34,089 nt of DNA from contig JBMNUT010000021.1 in the NCBI GenBank assembly GCA_050946375.1, forward strand, positions 1 to 34,089. Reading direction: 5' to 3'. Positions 23,406-31,360 of the stretch are shown here, piece by piece. The position numbers and the translations under genes were made by a program. The notes below the pieces were generated by a model that ran no database searches, was not told where the DNA came from, and was given only the letters and a program-made list of their open reading frames with translations. Position 1 is the first letter of the stretch, and every line of letters starts with the position of its first letter. The stretch is from UBA1794 sp050946375. GTDB taxonomy: Bacteria > Bacteroidota > Bacteroidia > Bacteroidales > Bacteroidaceae.

Positions 23406-23470
23406 AAAAAGCCCTGCAACTTCTGGCAGAAAGTACTGCATCTTCTTCCCGAAAGCCTTGCAGCAATTCG
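23406..23470. repeat. 21-nt-period palindromic repeat, copy G
   Basis: Three degenerate units: AAAAAGCCCTGCAACTTCTG, GCAGAAAGTACTGCATCTTC and TTCCCGAAAGCCTTGCAGCA. The ends CTGCAA (23414-23419) and TTGCAG (23458-23463) are complementary. The core has drifted from GTGCCGGCAC to CTGCA-type sequence, like copy H. Confidence 0.5.
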
Positions 23471-23554
23471 GAACTTCACCCGTCGGTCGGCCGACGCACG
23501 TACTACCCAAACAGGGAGGAAAACGGCCAAAAGGACGAATAAAAACCCTATTTT

Positions 23555-23591
23555 TAGGTATTTCACGGGCAAGGGGAATGGGCTTACTTTG
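23555..23591 (+). promoter_or_regulatory. fldA promoter with TAGGTATTT motif
   Basis: TTACTTTG at 23584-23591 is a one-mismatch -7 box. TAGGTATTT at 23555-23563 starts exactly 33 bases before its TTTG, the same distance as upstream of the RidA-like gene. The motif also has an imperfect left half (AAAAACC) upstream, giving an inverted-repeat layout. This suggests a shared regulator. Confidence 0.4.
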
Positions 23592-23613
23592 CAACCGAAA
23601 AACCAAAACACCT

Positions 23614-24135
23614 ATGACAATGGCGAAAAAAATCGGAATTTATTATGGCTCATCTACGGGCACCTGCTCGGAGATAGCCGCAAAAATCGCAAAGGCACTG
23701 GGCGTTCCCGACGGGGACGTGCACGATGTTTCCAACCTGAAGGCAGACGAGGTCGCCGCATACGACGTTCTGTTGCTGGGCAGCAGCACTTGGGGCGACG
23801 GCGAACTGCAGGACGACTGGTATGACGCACTGAACAAACTGAAAAGCGTAGACCTCAACGGTAAGGAAGTGGGCCTCTTCGGCTGCGGCGACTCGGGTTC
23901 GTATCCCGACACGTTCTGCGATGCCATCGGACAGCTTTACGAAGAACTGAAAGACACGGGCTGCACGTTTGTCGGCAACAACGTCAGCACGGACGGCTAC
24001 GACTTCTCGTCGTCGATTTCCGTAGTAAACGGCAAATTCGTGGGCCTCGCCATCGACGACATCAACGAAAGCGGCCAGACCGACGCACGCGTCGCCCAAT
24101 GGGTGGCTACCCTCAAGGCGCAATGCCTGAGCTAA
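23614..24135 (+). CDS. fldA: Flavodoxin
   Basis: A small FMN electron carrier that can replace ferredoxin, often when iron is short. The 173-aa product has the long-chain flavodoxin layout: phosphate loop IGIYYGSSTGTCSEIAAKIA at the N-terminus, LLLGSSTWGDGELQDDWYD near residue 54 with the isoalloxazine-stacking Trp, and LFGCGDSGSYPDTFCDAIG near 90 with the stacking Tyr. The long-chain insertion GYDFSSSISVVNGKFVGLAI lies near 127. MTMAKK could start at 23614 or 23620. DUF2023 follows 41 bases downstream. Confidence 0.95.
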   Translation: MTMAKKIGIYYGSSTGTCSEIAAKIAKALGVPDGDVHDVSNLKADEVAAYDVLLLGSSTWGDGELQDDWYDALNKLKSVDLNGKEVGLFGCGDSGSYPDTFCDAIGQLYEELKDTGCTFVGNNVSTDGYDFSSSISVVNGKFVGLAIDDINESGQTDARVAQWVATLKAQCLS

Positions 24136-24176
24136 GAAACAAAACCAAAACGTATCCTCTCTAAACAACGCACACT

Positions 24177-24584
24177 ATGGCAACTCACTCTATAAACCCG
24201 CTCGAACTGAAAGTTTTCCTCAACCACATCTACGAACTGAAGAAAGGGGTGCGGAAAATGGTGCTCTACACGATGAACCAGAAATATGAGGAGTATGCCG
24301 TGGCACGCCTGAAGAACGAGAAAATCGACTACCTCATCCAACGTACCGGACGGGAGCAAATCAACCTTTTCTTCGGGCGGGAAGAATGCCTCCGCGCCAT
24401 ACGGCGCATCATCACACGGCCGCTGAACCGGCTGACACCGGAGGAGGACTTCATATTGGGAGCCGTTTTGGGATACGACATCTGTGCGCAGTGCGAGCGT
24501 TACTGCTCACGGAAGGAACACAGCGAACGCCGCGCAGCCACTGCCCGCTTCAACCCGGCAGGCGAAACGGTGCTCGCCGGATAA
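24177..24584 (+). CDS. DUF2023 family protein
   Basis: A 135-aa protein of the DUF2023 family, recognised from LELKVFLNHIYELKKGVRKMVLYTM and from its place right after flavodoxin, where it is usual in Bacteroidota. Seen: INLFFGREECLRAIRRII near residue 61, LTPEEDFILGAVLGYDICAQCERYC near 90, and a CxxCxxxC arrangement (ICAQCERYC) that could bind metal. Function unknown; the pairing suggests a role with flavodoxin in redox or iron response. Confidence 0.8.
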   Translation: MATHSINPLELKVFLNHIYELKKGVRKMVLYTMNQKYEEYAVARLKNEKIDYLIQRTGREQINLFFGREECLRAIRRIITRPLNRLTPEEDFILGAVLGYDICAQCERYCSRKEHSERRAATARFNPAGETVLAG

Positions 24585-25013
24585 AAACCGGAACCGCAAA
24601 CAAACAGGACATCCTTTATTCATAGAGCTTGAAAGACCCTGAGGGTGTGTCAAAACGTTCAGTTTTGGCGCACCCTCTTAAGGCGTATAAGAATGTACAA
24701 GATGCAAGGCGCTGAAAGTAAGAGCGAAGGGAGCTTACTGATGTAAGTGGCCGAACCCGTATCTTGAAAGCAACGCAACAGATTGTGCATTATGACACAC
24801 CGCTCTTTTCAGGTATTTCAGGACGCAGAGGGATGCAACAACGCTGAAGGCGGAGCAGGAACAAGCCGCCCGAGAGGCCTCTCCCGAGCGAAGCCGGAAG
24901 GGGGAATGCGGCAGTCTGCATAGCACGTGATACGCTTCACCCGCCGGCCGCCGCAAAACAAGACATGCCCTCCCCTCCCGCCGCAACGGCCGGGAAACAG
25001 GCGACTCGCAATA
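24585..25013. other. Intergenic region with a MITE-like element
   Basis: About 430 bases without a credible gene; the reading frames here lack family features. It holds the palindromic element at 24644-24801 and then about 200 bases of GC-rich sequence without recognised structure up to the TPR-gene terminator. Confidence 0.55.
24644..24801. mobile_element. MITE-like palindromic element
   Basis: A 158-base segment bounded by 9-bp inverted ends GGTGTGTCA (24644-24652) and TGACACACC (24793-24801). The left part folds as a 16-bp hairpin (GAGGGTGTGTCAAAAC/GTTTTGGCGCACCCTC with G-U pairs, 24641-24677). The rest is an imperfect long inverted repeat centred on CTTACTGATGTAAG (about 24734-24747), with matching flanks such as AATGTACAA and TTGTGCATT. 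It encodes nothing. No target duplication is visible. It could be a non-autonomous element or the relic of one. Confidence 0.5.
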
Positions 25014-25016
25014 GGG

Positions 25017-25064
25017 GAGAAAAAAAGAATCGCGGGTAGAACTTCGACGCTCCACCCGCGATTC
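25017..25064 (-). terminator. Terminator of the exbB-to-TPR operon
   Basis: Minus strand: the 11-bp stem GAATCGCGGGT/ACCCGCGATTC with a 16-base loop is followed by seven T residues. It lies 43 bases past the TPR gene stop. Confidence 0.85.
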
Positions 25065-25107
25065 CCGTTAAATAGTTATCGCGTCCAAACGAATTTATCC
25101 GGATAAA

Positions 25108-26829
25108 TTACTCGGCAGCGGCTGTTCCTGCTTCGGCTGCAGCGGCATTGCCACCGGCAGCGGACTGTCCGGCATTGCCATAGATGGTCAGCAGCTGGGT
25201 AGCCACGTTGTTCGTCGGGTCTAAAATAAGCAGCTTCTCGGCATATTTCACGCACTCCTGACGGTCAGCGTCTACCTTGTTAGCCTCATACTGCATGTAG
25301 TAGTAAACGCAGAGGTAGTTGTAGCAAGTGACGATTACGGAGTTGAACTGCTCGTTCTCCTTCACGGCTTCCTGAGCAATTTCCAGTGCTTTCATGTAAG
25401 CATCGCGTGCATCGGTTCCCTTACACTCGGGGTCCAGACGGGAAGCGGCATGGCCTTCCCAGAAATAACCGCGGTAGTTGTCCGGCTCGAGGGTGGTTAC
25501 TTTCTTGAATACGTCCACTGCTTTTGCCAGATAGATGTTCTTGACGGAATCGGTCAGCGTAGAGTCGTCAACGATAGCTACGCTATAATACTTACGGCCA
25601 AGGTCCATCAGGTTGTCAGCCTCCTTATCGTTATGGCCGGCAGCAGCTACATACTTCACATAAGTCTCTACACTCTTGAGCATCTGCTTGGCATTTTCGT
25701 AAGACTGGGAAGCCATTTTGTACATTTCCAACTGCGAAGAATCGGACTCGGCAGCCTTGATGTATGCTTCGGCAGCCTCTTCGAAGCGCTGTTGTGCGTC
25801 GTAAAGACGGCCTTCGTAGATGTAGTCGTAGTAAGTGAACTGCGGATTTTCGGATTCGTTGAAGAAGTGCTCGGCAGCAGCCTGGGCTTCATCGTAACGT
25901 CCCAGGTCGATCAAGTTGTACATGGCCATACGGCTGAATGCGGGATCGTTGGGAGAAGTGGCCAGACCTTCTTCGGCAATCTTCAGAGATTCCTCATGAC
26001 GGCCGGCAAACAGCAACGTCACGGCATATTGCTTCAGGTCGTCCTGCGTATAGTTACCGGCCTTGATGTACTCTTCGTAAGCGGCAGCAGCCTCTTCGAA
26101 GCGGTTCTTGCGGTAATAGATCTCAGACAATTCCTTATCGGCCAGGGAGAGCGAAGGATTCTTCGTCTTCAGTTCTTTCAGGCGCTCTACGGCTGCGTCG
26201 AAGTTTACATAGCTGATTACGCGGGAGTACTTCACGTATGCTTCGTAGCTCTCGGGGTCGGCCATGATGGCTTGCTCATAGTAGGTTGCTGCTACGCCAC
26301 CGTCACCCTGGAAGTTCATGATGTCGGCCCAAAGGATATGGGCAGGTGCGAACTGGTTGTCGCGCTCATAAGCCATTCCCTGGTACTCGGAAGCGGCATC
26401 GGGCTCTTTGTTGTCCAAGTACGCACGGCCGATTTCTACGGCCACACGGGGTTTCTTCTTGTTCTTCTTCTGAATTTCCTTAAAGCCTTCGGCTGCTACT
26501 TCAGGCTCGCTCTTGATTTTCAGTTTCAGCAGGCCGATTCGGTTATAAGGGTCTTTCTCGTCGAGCGCAGCGCCCTGGTTATAGTACTCAGCGGCTTTGT
26601 CCATGTTGCCCAACTTAAACTCTATATTACCTAAGTAGTAATAGATTCGCGCTTTGTCGCCCGTTCCGGACTCCAAGTCCTTCATGAGCATGTTATGGGC
26701 CTGCTCGTAATAGCCGATTTGATAGTAGAATACGCCCTCAGAATCCTTCTCTTCGGCAGAAACAGCCGAAGTGTGCACGAAAAGGGCCACCAGTAATGTA
26801 AATAAAGAAATGAGATTTGTTCGTTTCAT
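25108..26829 (-). CDS. Periplasmic tetratricopeptide-repeat protein
   Basis: The product is 573 aa. A signal peptide (MKRTNLISLFTLLVALFVHTSAVSA) is followed by repeated helix pairs with the TPR pattern. These include YYQIGYYEQAHNMLMKDLE, YYLGNIEFKLGNMDKAAEYY, YEQAIMADPESYEAYVKY, YYRKNRFEEAAAAYEEYIKA and YDEAQAAAEHFFNESENP, to at least ten repeats. The end is Ala/Gly-rich (AAGGNAAAAEAGTAAAE). It is the last gene of the exbB-exbD-exbD-tonB-pstS-like set and probably acts as a periplasmic scaffold for that complex. An ATG at 26829 is preferred over the GTG at 26838. The 190-base gap to the preceding gene leaves room for its own promoter. Confidence 0.85.
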   Translation of the reverse strand: MKRTNLISLFTLLVALFVHTSAVSAEEKDSEGVFYYQIGYYEQAHNMLMKDLESGTGDKARIYYYLGNIEFKLGNMDKAAEYYNQGAALDEKDPYNRIGLLKLKIKSEPEVAAEGFKEIQKKNKKKPRVAVEIGRAYLDNKEPDAASEYQGMAYERDNQFAPAHILWADIMNFQGDGGVAATYYEQAIMADPESYEAYVKYSRVISYVNFDAAVERLKELKTKNPSLSLADKELSEIYYRKNRFEEAAAAYEEYIKAGNYTQDDLKQYAVTLLFAGRHEESLKIAEEGLATSPNDPAFSRMAMYNLIDLGRYDEAQAAAEHFFNESENPQFTYYDYIYEGRLYDAQQRFEEAAEAYIKAAESDSSQLEMYKMASQSYENAKQMLKSVETYVKYVAAAGHNDKEADNLMDLGRKYYSVAIVDDSTLTDSVKNIYLAKAVDVFKKVTTLEPDNYRGYFWEGHAASRLDPECKGTDARDAYMKALEIAQEAVKENEQFNSVIVTCYNYLCVYYYMQYEANKVDADRQECVKYAEKLLILDPTNNVATQLLTIYGNAGQSAAGGNAAAAEAGTAAAE

Positions 26830-27020
26830 ATATTTCACTTTAAAATTATTGCATCATCTTTTTGCATTCTGCCCTGAGCCAAAGGAAAAGAAGACTCTTC
26901 CGTCATTTCAAAGCAGATATACACACATAGATACGGGAATTAGAGGTATTATATTGTTCGTTTAACGTTATTTTCAAGCTGAAAGAGAGCTCTCGCTCAA
27001 GAGAAAAGGATCATTCTGTC

Positions 27021-27986
27021 TTAATATTCATCTTTTACATGAACCAACCGTACGGGTTGTGTCGCAGGGACCAAACCGGATTTCAAAATGATGCGCTGTC
27101 CGCGGTCGCTCGTCAAGAACGCCGAGAAATTGGTGGATAGCGCCTGACGCGGATCGGAACACAAGACAAACAAATCGCGCGTCAGAGGATAATGATGCAA
27201 CGCCAGATAAGCCTGATAAGGCTTGTAGCTGACGGCAGGATCGATGGGGTCGAAAGCGCAAACTTCCATCACCCGAACGCCTTCCTTGAAGGACAGATTC
27301 GTAGAGTCGGCCTCGTTATCCAGCCAACTTACTCCAATTACGCCAATGGCACCTCGCGTTTTCGATACGTACTCGAACACATCGGGATTCGTCTTCTGGG
27401 CATAAATCCGCTCTTTCGCAAAGGGAACGCCTTTACAGATGGAATCCTGGGCATAACGCACGGTACTCGAATTGGTATTATCAAAAGCTAAACTGATTTC
27501 ACCCAGCGGAGACGACGGATAAAGCTGCTTCCATTGGGTAATCTCCCCGGTCAATATCTTACGCAACTGGGGCACAGATATCAAACTGTCGGGGTTGTCT
27601 TCGTTTGTGATAAGGGCAATACCGTCGATGGCCAAGCGTTCCTGACGCGGGCGGTACTTCTTTGCCTCGAAGACTTTCATTTCTTTATCAGACAGCATGC
27701 GCGTAGTTATAGCTACGCGCACACTGTCTTTAAGAAGTAATTCAATTGCCCGGACTTCACTGCAATAAATCGGATTGATTTCTGCTGCGATGTTCAATCC
27801 CTCAAAGACCATTATTTCCTGGTCGATAATGGGTCGCAGACTTTCGTCGACGGCAACAGGAATGGTGCCTTCGTTCAACGTATCCGTATATCCGTCCGAA
27901 ACCTTCTGCCGGTTGCAGGAAGTGCACAAGAGCGCTCCCGCCAGTAGTACACACAGGCTTCTAAAGTTCAAAGCAATATGAATCAT
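27021..27986 (-). CDS. PstS-like phosphate-binding lipoprotein
   Basis: A 321-aa lipoprotein (lipobox LLAGALLCTSC) with a PBP-like domain related to PstS phosphate-binding proteins. Seen: TIPVAVDESLRPIIDQEIMVF, RVAITTRMLSDKEMKVFEAK, IDGIALITNEDNPDSLISVP, LTGEITQWKQLYP (the conserved LSG/TW region of PstS) and KTRGAIGVIGVSWLDNEAD. No pst permease or ATPase genes are near. It sits between tonB and the TPR gene, so it probably works with the TonB system, perhaps as a sensor or as a ligand-binding partner. Phosphate binding is inferred from the family. Confidence 0.8.
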   Translation of the reverse strand: MIHIALNFRSLCVLLAGALLCTSCNRQKVSDGYTDTLNEGTIPVAVDESLRPIIDQEIMVFEGLNIAAEINPIYCSEVRAIELLLKDSVRVAITTRMLSDKEMKVFEAKKYRPRQERLAIDGIALITNEDNPDSLISVPQLRKILTGEITQWKQLYPSSPLGEISLAFDNTNSSTVRYAQDSICKGVPFAKERIYAQKTNPDVFEYVSKTRGAIGVIGVSWLDNEADSTNLSFKEGVRVMEVCAFDPIDPAVSYKPYQAYLALHHYPLTRDLFVLCSDPRQALSTNFSAFLTSDRGQRIILKSGLVPATQPVRLVHVKDEY

Positions 27987-28004
27987 AGTACAATTTCTAT
28001 TAGA

Positions 28005-28835
28005 TTATTCGTACGTAAACTGAATCGGTAACACGTAGTACGAGCGTACTGCCACACCATTCATTTTACCCGGAGTCCAACGCGGCATAGCCTTGATGCA
28101 TCGGATAGCTTCCTTATCGCAGAAGGGGTCAAGTGACTTGATGATGGTAGCGTCCGTGATTCTACCGTCTTTACCAACCACAAAGCGAACGACTACATTA
28201 CCCTGTACACCGTTTTCGATGGAAGGCTGCGGGAAAACCATGTTTTCGCTCAACCATTTATACAGAGCTTTCATACCGCCCGGGAACTCGGCGCGCTGTT
28301 CTACCGTCTCGTAAATCTTGTCTTCTTCCACTTTCTTGGGAGCGGCCTGTACGACGACCTGCTTTACATCAGCAATATCCATGCCATGGATATCGTCGTT
28401 ACCTTTTACGTCGGCAATAGAAATCGCAACTTTCGAGCTGGTAAGCTCATCCTGGCTCTTCATCTCGTCCGCATCGCTCACTTCGTTATCCTTTGCGATG
28501 ATAGGCGGTACGAACTTGATAGAACTACGCAAGGGAGGGGGAGGGGGAGCAAGGTCTACCTTTTTCACCAGATTTTCATCTTTCACCTCGGCCTCTTCCA
28601 AGGTCGCGAGCTCGGTCACTTCCAGGTTTGCTTCGTCGATTACCTCTTCTTCAGGCATCAGGGAAACAACCAACGGGAGTATTACGACTAATGCAGCAAT
28701 CACGATGGTTATGATCAGTGCTACAAGATTCCGATGGGCCAAGTTTTTCCGCAGGTCATAGGCGCCATAAGCTTTGTTCTTCGATTCGAACACAAGCTCG
28801 CACCATTCTTTGGAGGATAAATCACTGTTTGCCAT
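28005..28835 (-). CDS. tonB: TonB-family energy transducer
   Basis: TonB couples the proton-motive force, through ExbB-ExbD, to TonB-dependent outer-membrane transporters. The 276-aa product has a cytoplasmic N-terminus (SKNKAYGAYDLRKNLAHRN, typical of Bacteroidota TonB) and one transmembrane helix (about 37-60). A proline run (APPPPPLR) and a periplasmic spacer follow. The C-terminal TonB domain reads FPGGMKALYKWLSENMVFPQ, then GNVVVRFVVGKDGRITDATI and MPRWTPGKMNGVAVRSYYVL. The gene order exbB-exbD-exbD-tonB is clear. Confidence 0.95.
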   Translation of the reverse strand: MANSDLSSKEWCELVFESKNKAYGAYDLRKNLAHRNLVALIITIVIAALVVILPLVVSLMPEEEVIDEANLEVTELATLEEAEVKDENLVKKVDLAPPPPPLRSSIKFVPPIIAKDNEVSDADEMKSQDELTSSKVAISIADVKGNDDIHGMDIADVKQVVVQAAPKKVEEDKIYETVEQRAEFPGGMKALYKWLSENMVFPQPSIENGVQGNVVVRFVVGKDGRITDATIIKSLDPFCDKEAIRCIKAMPRWTPGKMNGVAVRSYYVLPIQFTYE

Positions 28836-28865
28836 TTTCTTTAACTTTTAAATCACTGAACATAA

Positions 28866-29477
28866 TTAAAGTCCAACCGTAGCTGCCTGAATCAGCTGTT
28901 TGTCAGTATCGGCAATAGGCACTATGACATATTTACCGATATTGCAAATCTGCATTTCGTCAAGCACGTCGATCAAGTTCTTATACGTAGCCTCGTCCGT
29001 AGCCTTAATGATGACGGTAGGAGTGTTCTTACCGTTTTTCAGCTCCTTGACTTGGGCGTCATACTGCTCGGGGGTAATCTGAAGATTCCGCTTTTGCACT
29101 TTCAATTCGCGCACCTTATTCACTACGCGGGCGTTCTTCTGGATGAGGAAAGCACGCAAACCGGACGGATCGTACGTCGTAATCTTCAGTGCATTCGGGT
29201 CCTCCCAGTTAGGAATACCTTCGTAGAAATAAAGTTTGTTGTCGCCGTCCAAAAGCAATGTCACTGCCAACGATTCCTTTACCTTCGACTTCTGTTCGTC
29301 GGTAATCTTTTCGTCGTTACTCGGCATGCTTATCTCCATGGTCTGCGGTTTACTCAACGTAGTACACAGCATGAAGAAAGTGATCAGCAACATGTTCATA
29401 TCCACCATCGGAGTAAAATCCACGCGGACGGAAAACTTTTTCTGCTTACTTTTACCAGTTTTTGTCTGAGTATCCAT
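28866..29477 (-). CDS. exbD: ExbD-type biopolymer transport protein (second copy)
   Basis: The product is 203 aa. A basic N-terminus (TKTGKSKQKKFSVRVDFTP) is followed by one membrane helix with the proton-carrying Asp in TPMVDMNMLLITFFMLCTTL. A periplasmic domain ends in TVIIKATDEATYKNLIDVLD. It differs clearly from the ExbD encoded just upstream, and both keep the essential Asp, so a mixed ExbD pair is possible. It lies 30 bases before tonB. Confidence 0.93.
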   Translation of the reverse strand: MDTQTKTGKSKQKKFSVRVDFTPMVDMNMLLITFFMLCTTLSKPQTMEISMPSNDEKITDEQKSKVKESLAVTLLLDGDNKLYFYEGIPNWEDPNALKITTYDPSGLRAFLIQKNARVVNKVRELKVQKRNLQITPEQYDAQVKELKNGKNTPTVIIKATDEATYKNLIDVLDEMQICNIGKYVIVPIADTDKQLIQAATVGL

Positions 29478-29494
29478 TTTTCCTCCTTGTTATT

Positions 29495-30103
29495 TTACTC
29501 GTCATCCGAGGATGCCTTCAGAGAAGTAATCAGGTTGTACCTGTTCTCTTTCAAGTCCTGCAACGAATTCATTACGTTTTTAATCACCTTATAGGGCGTT
29601 GCCTGGTCAGCCTTGATTGCGATACGCAGATCGGGGTTGATCTCACGGGCTTTCTTTACCCACACTTTAAACTGGTTATCCGTACTGTCGATAGGAATAC
29701 CCTGTTCTTTCAGGATTGCGTCCATCTTCTCTTCAGGCAGAGCAAGGAAGGACTTCATCTGTTTGATATTCACACCGAAAGTACTCTGGATAGAGAACTT
29801 CTTAGCTTCGCTGGGAGTGAACGACATGCCATACTCCTCGCCTACGGCCTGGAGTGCAGCAAGCTGGTCATTCTGCTTGTCGAAGCTCATGAACACCTTG
29901 CCCGTTTTATCGACAAGTATCGAGAGGATATTCGTCTCCGGAATCTTGATTTCGGAAACCGACGCCGGCGTCGACACCTGAACTGGCTCTTTCTTTACGA
30001 ACGTGGAGGTCAACATAAAGAAAGTAAGCAGAAGCACGGTGACGTCGCTCATCGCCGTCATGTCGATAAACGTACTCTGTTTCTTAATCTTTACTTTTGC
30101 CAT
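29495..30103 (-). CDS. exbD: ExbD-type biopolymer transport protein (first copy)
   Basis: The product is 202 aa with one membrane helix carrying the Asp of MTAMSDVTVLLLTFFMLTST. A periplasmic domain includes LSILVDKTGKVFMSFDKQND and LRIAIKADQATPYKVIKNVM, the ExbD/TolR fold. It lies 43 bases after exbB and 17 bases before the second exbD; the spacing supports one transcript. Confidence 0.93.
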   Translation of the reverse strand: MAKVKIKKQSTFIDMTAMSDVTVLLLTFFMLTSTFVKKEPVQVSTPASVSEIKIPETNILSILVDKTGKVFMSFDKQNDQLAALQAVGEEYGMSFTPSEAKKFSIQSTFGVNIKQMKSFLALPEEKMDAILKEQGIPIDSTDNQFKVWVKKAREINPDLRIAIKADQATPYKVIKNVMNSLQDLKENRYNLITSLKASSDDE

Positions 30104-30146
30104 ACCAAATCGGTCTTTTTAATAAGTTTAAAAATCACCGACTTGC

Positions 30147-30998
30147 TTACTCTGCATGGTGGGCTGCAAAAGTCTGTACGATTGTGAAACCTACTTCGTC
30201 AAGGCTATAAGTCAGCTTGTCGATCTTATTTGTAAAGAAGTTATAAGAAATTACAGCCAAAGCACCGGTCAAAATACCGAAAGCCGTATTGATAAGTGCC
30301 TCAGAAATACCTTGAGACAGTGCCATAGAGTCTGCAGAACCACCAGATGCCAGAGCGGCGAACGAACGAATCATACCGATAACCGTTCCGAGCAGTCCGA
30401 ACAACGTACCCAGCGTGGTGATGGTAGCCAGGATAGGCAGGTTTTCCTGCATCATAGGCATCTCGAGAGCCGTAGCCTCTTCAAGCTCTTTCTGGATAGC
30501 AATCAGCTTCTGAGCTTTCGGAAGGGTCTTGTTCTCTTCCATTTCCTTATACTTCAGGAGAGTAGCTTTCACTACGTTAGCAACAGAACCTCTCTGCTTG
30601 TCAGCCAAAGCCTCTGCACCTGCGATGTCGCCTTTAGCCAGAGCAGCCTTGATAGACTTCACGAAAGTAACCATTTTGCCTTTACCGTGTGCGTTCTTGA
30701 TAGCGAAGTAACGCTCGATACTCAACGAGATTACAGTCAACAGCAACGTGTGGATACACGGAACGACGGGACCACCTTTATAAACCGTACCCCACATGTC
30801 GGAGGGATGGTTGTTCAAGTCACCGTTTACGAAGTGTACGGGGTTACCCAACCAGAACACATAGAACAATACCGCGATTACAAAGCAACAAAGAATCACG
30901 ATTCCGGCAGATTTAATGCCAGTAAATCCCTTGCTCTCAGCAGCTTTCTTGTTAGGAGTTGCCGCTTTAGGAGCAGCGTTTTTTTGCGTAGTTTCCAT
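30147..30998 (-). CDS. exbB: ExbB/TolQ-type proton channel protein
   Basis: A MotA/TolQ/ExbB-family protein of 283 aa. It has an N-terminal helix about residues 30-50 (AGIVILCCFVIAVLFYVFWL), a second near 78-96, a cytoplasmic loop with GDIAGAEALADKQRGSVANV, and the paired helices with NLPILATITTLGTLFGLLGTVIGMIRSF and SEALINTAFGILTGALAVISYN. The gene heads the operon exbB-exbD-exbD-tonB-pstS-like-TPR, which is less GC-rich than the genes to the left, as is common for highly expressed genes of this group. Confidence 0.95.
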   Translation of the reverse strand: METTQKNAAPKAATPNKKAAESKGFTGIKSAGIVILCCFVIAVLFYVFWLGNPVHFVNGDLNNHPSDMWGTVYKGGPVVPCIHTLLLTVISLSIERYFAIKNAHGKGKMVTFVKSIKAALAKGDIAGAEALADKQRGSVANVVKATLLKYKEMEENKTLPKAQKLIAIQKELEEATALEMPMMQENLPILATITTLGTLFGLLGTVIGMIRSFAALASGGSADSMALSQGISEALINTAFGILTGALAVISYNFFTNKIDKLTYSLDEVGFTIVQTFAAHHAE

Positions 30999-31077
30999 AA
31001 AAATGTTTTTTAGTACGAGTTATTATTTAAGTTAGTAATCATATTTCGCTTTATACGCGCGATTTTGGCTTCATGGT

Positions 31078-31115
31078 TACGGGGCAAACGCCCACGTAAA
31101 GTCGCAACAAATATA
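31078..31115 (-). promoter_or_regulatory. exbB operon promoter candidate and leader hairpin
   Basis: The minus strand reads TATATTTG at 31115-31108, a perfect -7 box, giving a leader of about 100 nt. In the leader, TACG-T-GGGC and GCCC-CGTA pair over 8 bp around GTTT (31098-31078). There is no T-run, so it is not an obvious terminator; it may stabilise the mRNA or control translation. Confidence 0.4.
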
Positions 31116-31239
31116 TAAACAAAATCTGCGAGAATATTCCATTTTGCTTTTTTTAAGACCTTTTCCTTATTATCTCCCCTGCCGCCGGACAAAGAATATG
31201 AAGAAAACATTTCAGCGCCCTCTACCGTACCCTTTTCAG

Positions 31240-31296
31240 CCCCCTTGCAGCATTACGGAAAAAGCACCGCAACTTGCAGGAAAAAGAGGCAAGGGA
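31240..31296. repeat. 21-nt-period palindromic repeat, copy H (degenerate)
   Basis: TTGCAGCATTACGGAAAAAG, CACCGCAACTTGCAGGAAAAA and the arms CCCTTGC (31242-31248) / GCAAGGG (31289-31295). It is the most diverged copy, closest to copy G. It lies between the exbB leader and the Crp/Fnr gene. Confidence 0.45.
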
Positions 31297-31360
31297 ATGC
31301 GCGGGAAACGTAGCACCTTTTCGCACGTCCGTAGTGCGCGCCGACACCTGGCCTGCAACC

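Larger units (their letters stand above)
23153..23613. other. Divergent intergenic region with repeat copy G
   Basis: 460 bases between the barrel gene (-) and fldA (+). Frames on both strands here lack coding character. It holds the AGGAAAGGAGG ribosome-binding stretch of the barrel gene near 23160-23170, repeat copy G at 23406-23470 and the fldA promoter region at 23555-23591. Nothing else is recognised. Confidence 0.6.

Noticed and set aside
23222..23611. Minus-strand frame with a hydrophobic stretch before fldA
   Set aside because: It runs through repeat copy G and the fldA promoter and has no credible family match or ribosome-binding site.
24641..24677. Hairpin read as the fldA-DUF2023 terminator
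   Set aside because: The stem is strong but no T-run follows on either side; it fits better as part of the palindromic element.
24735..25055. Minus-strand frame in the fldA-TPR gap
   Set aside because: It overlaps the TPR-gene terminator and the MITE-like element and has no coding character.
25450..26634. Long plus-strand frame opposite the TPR gene
   Set aside because: It is the antisense of a clearly coding TPR gene with signal peptide; the Val/Leu/Phe-rich product has no family features.
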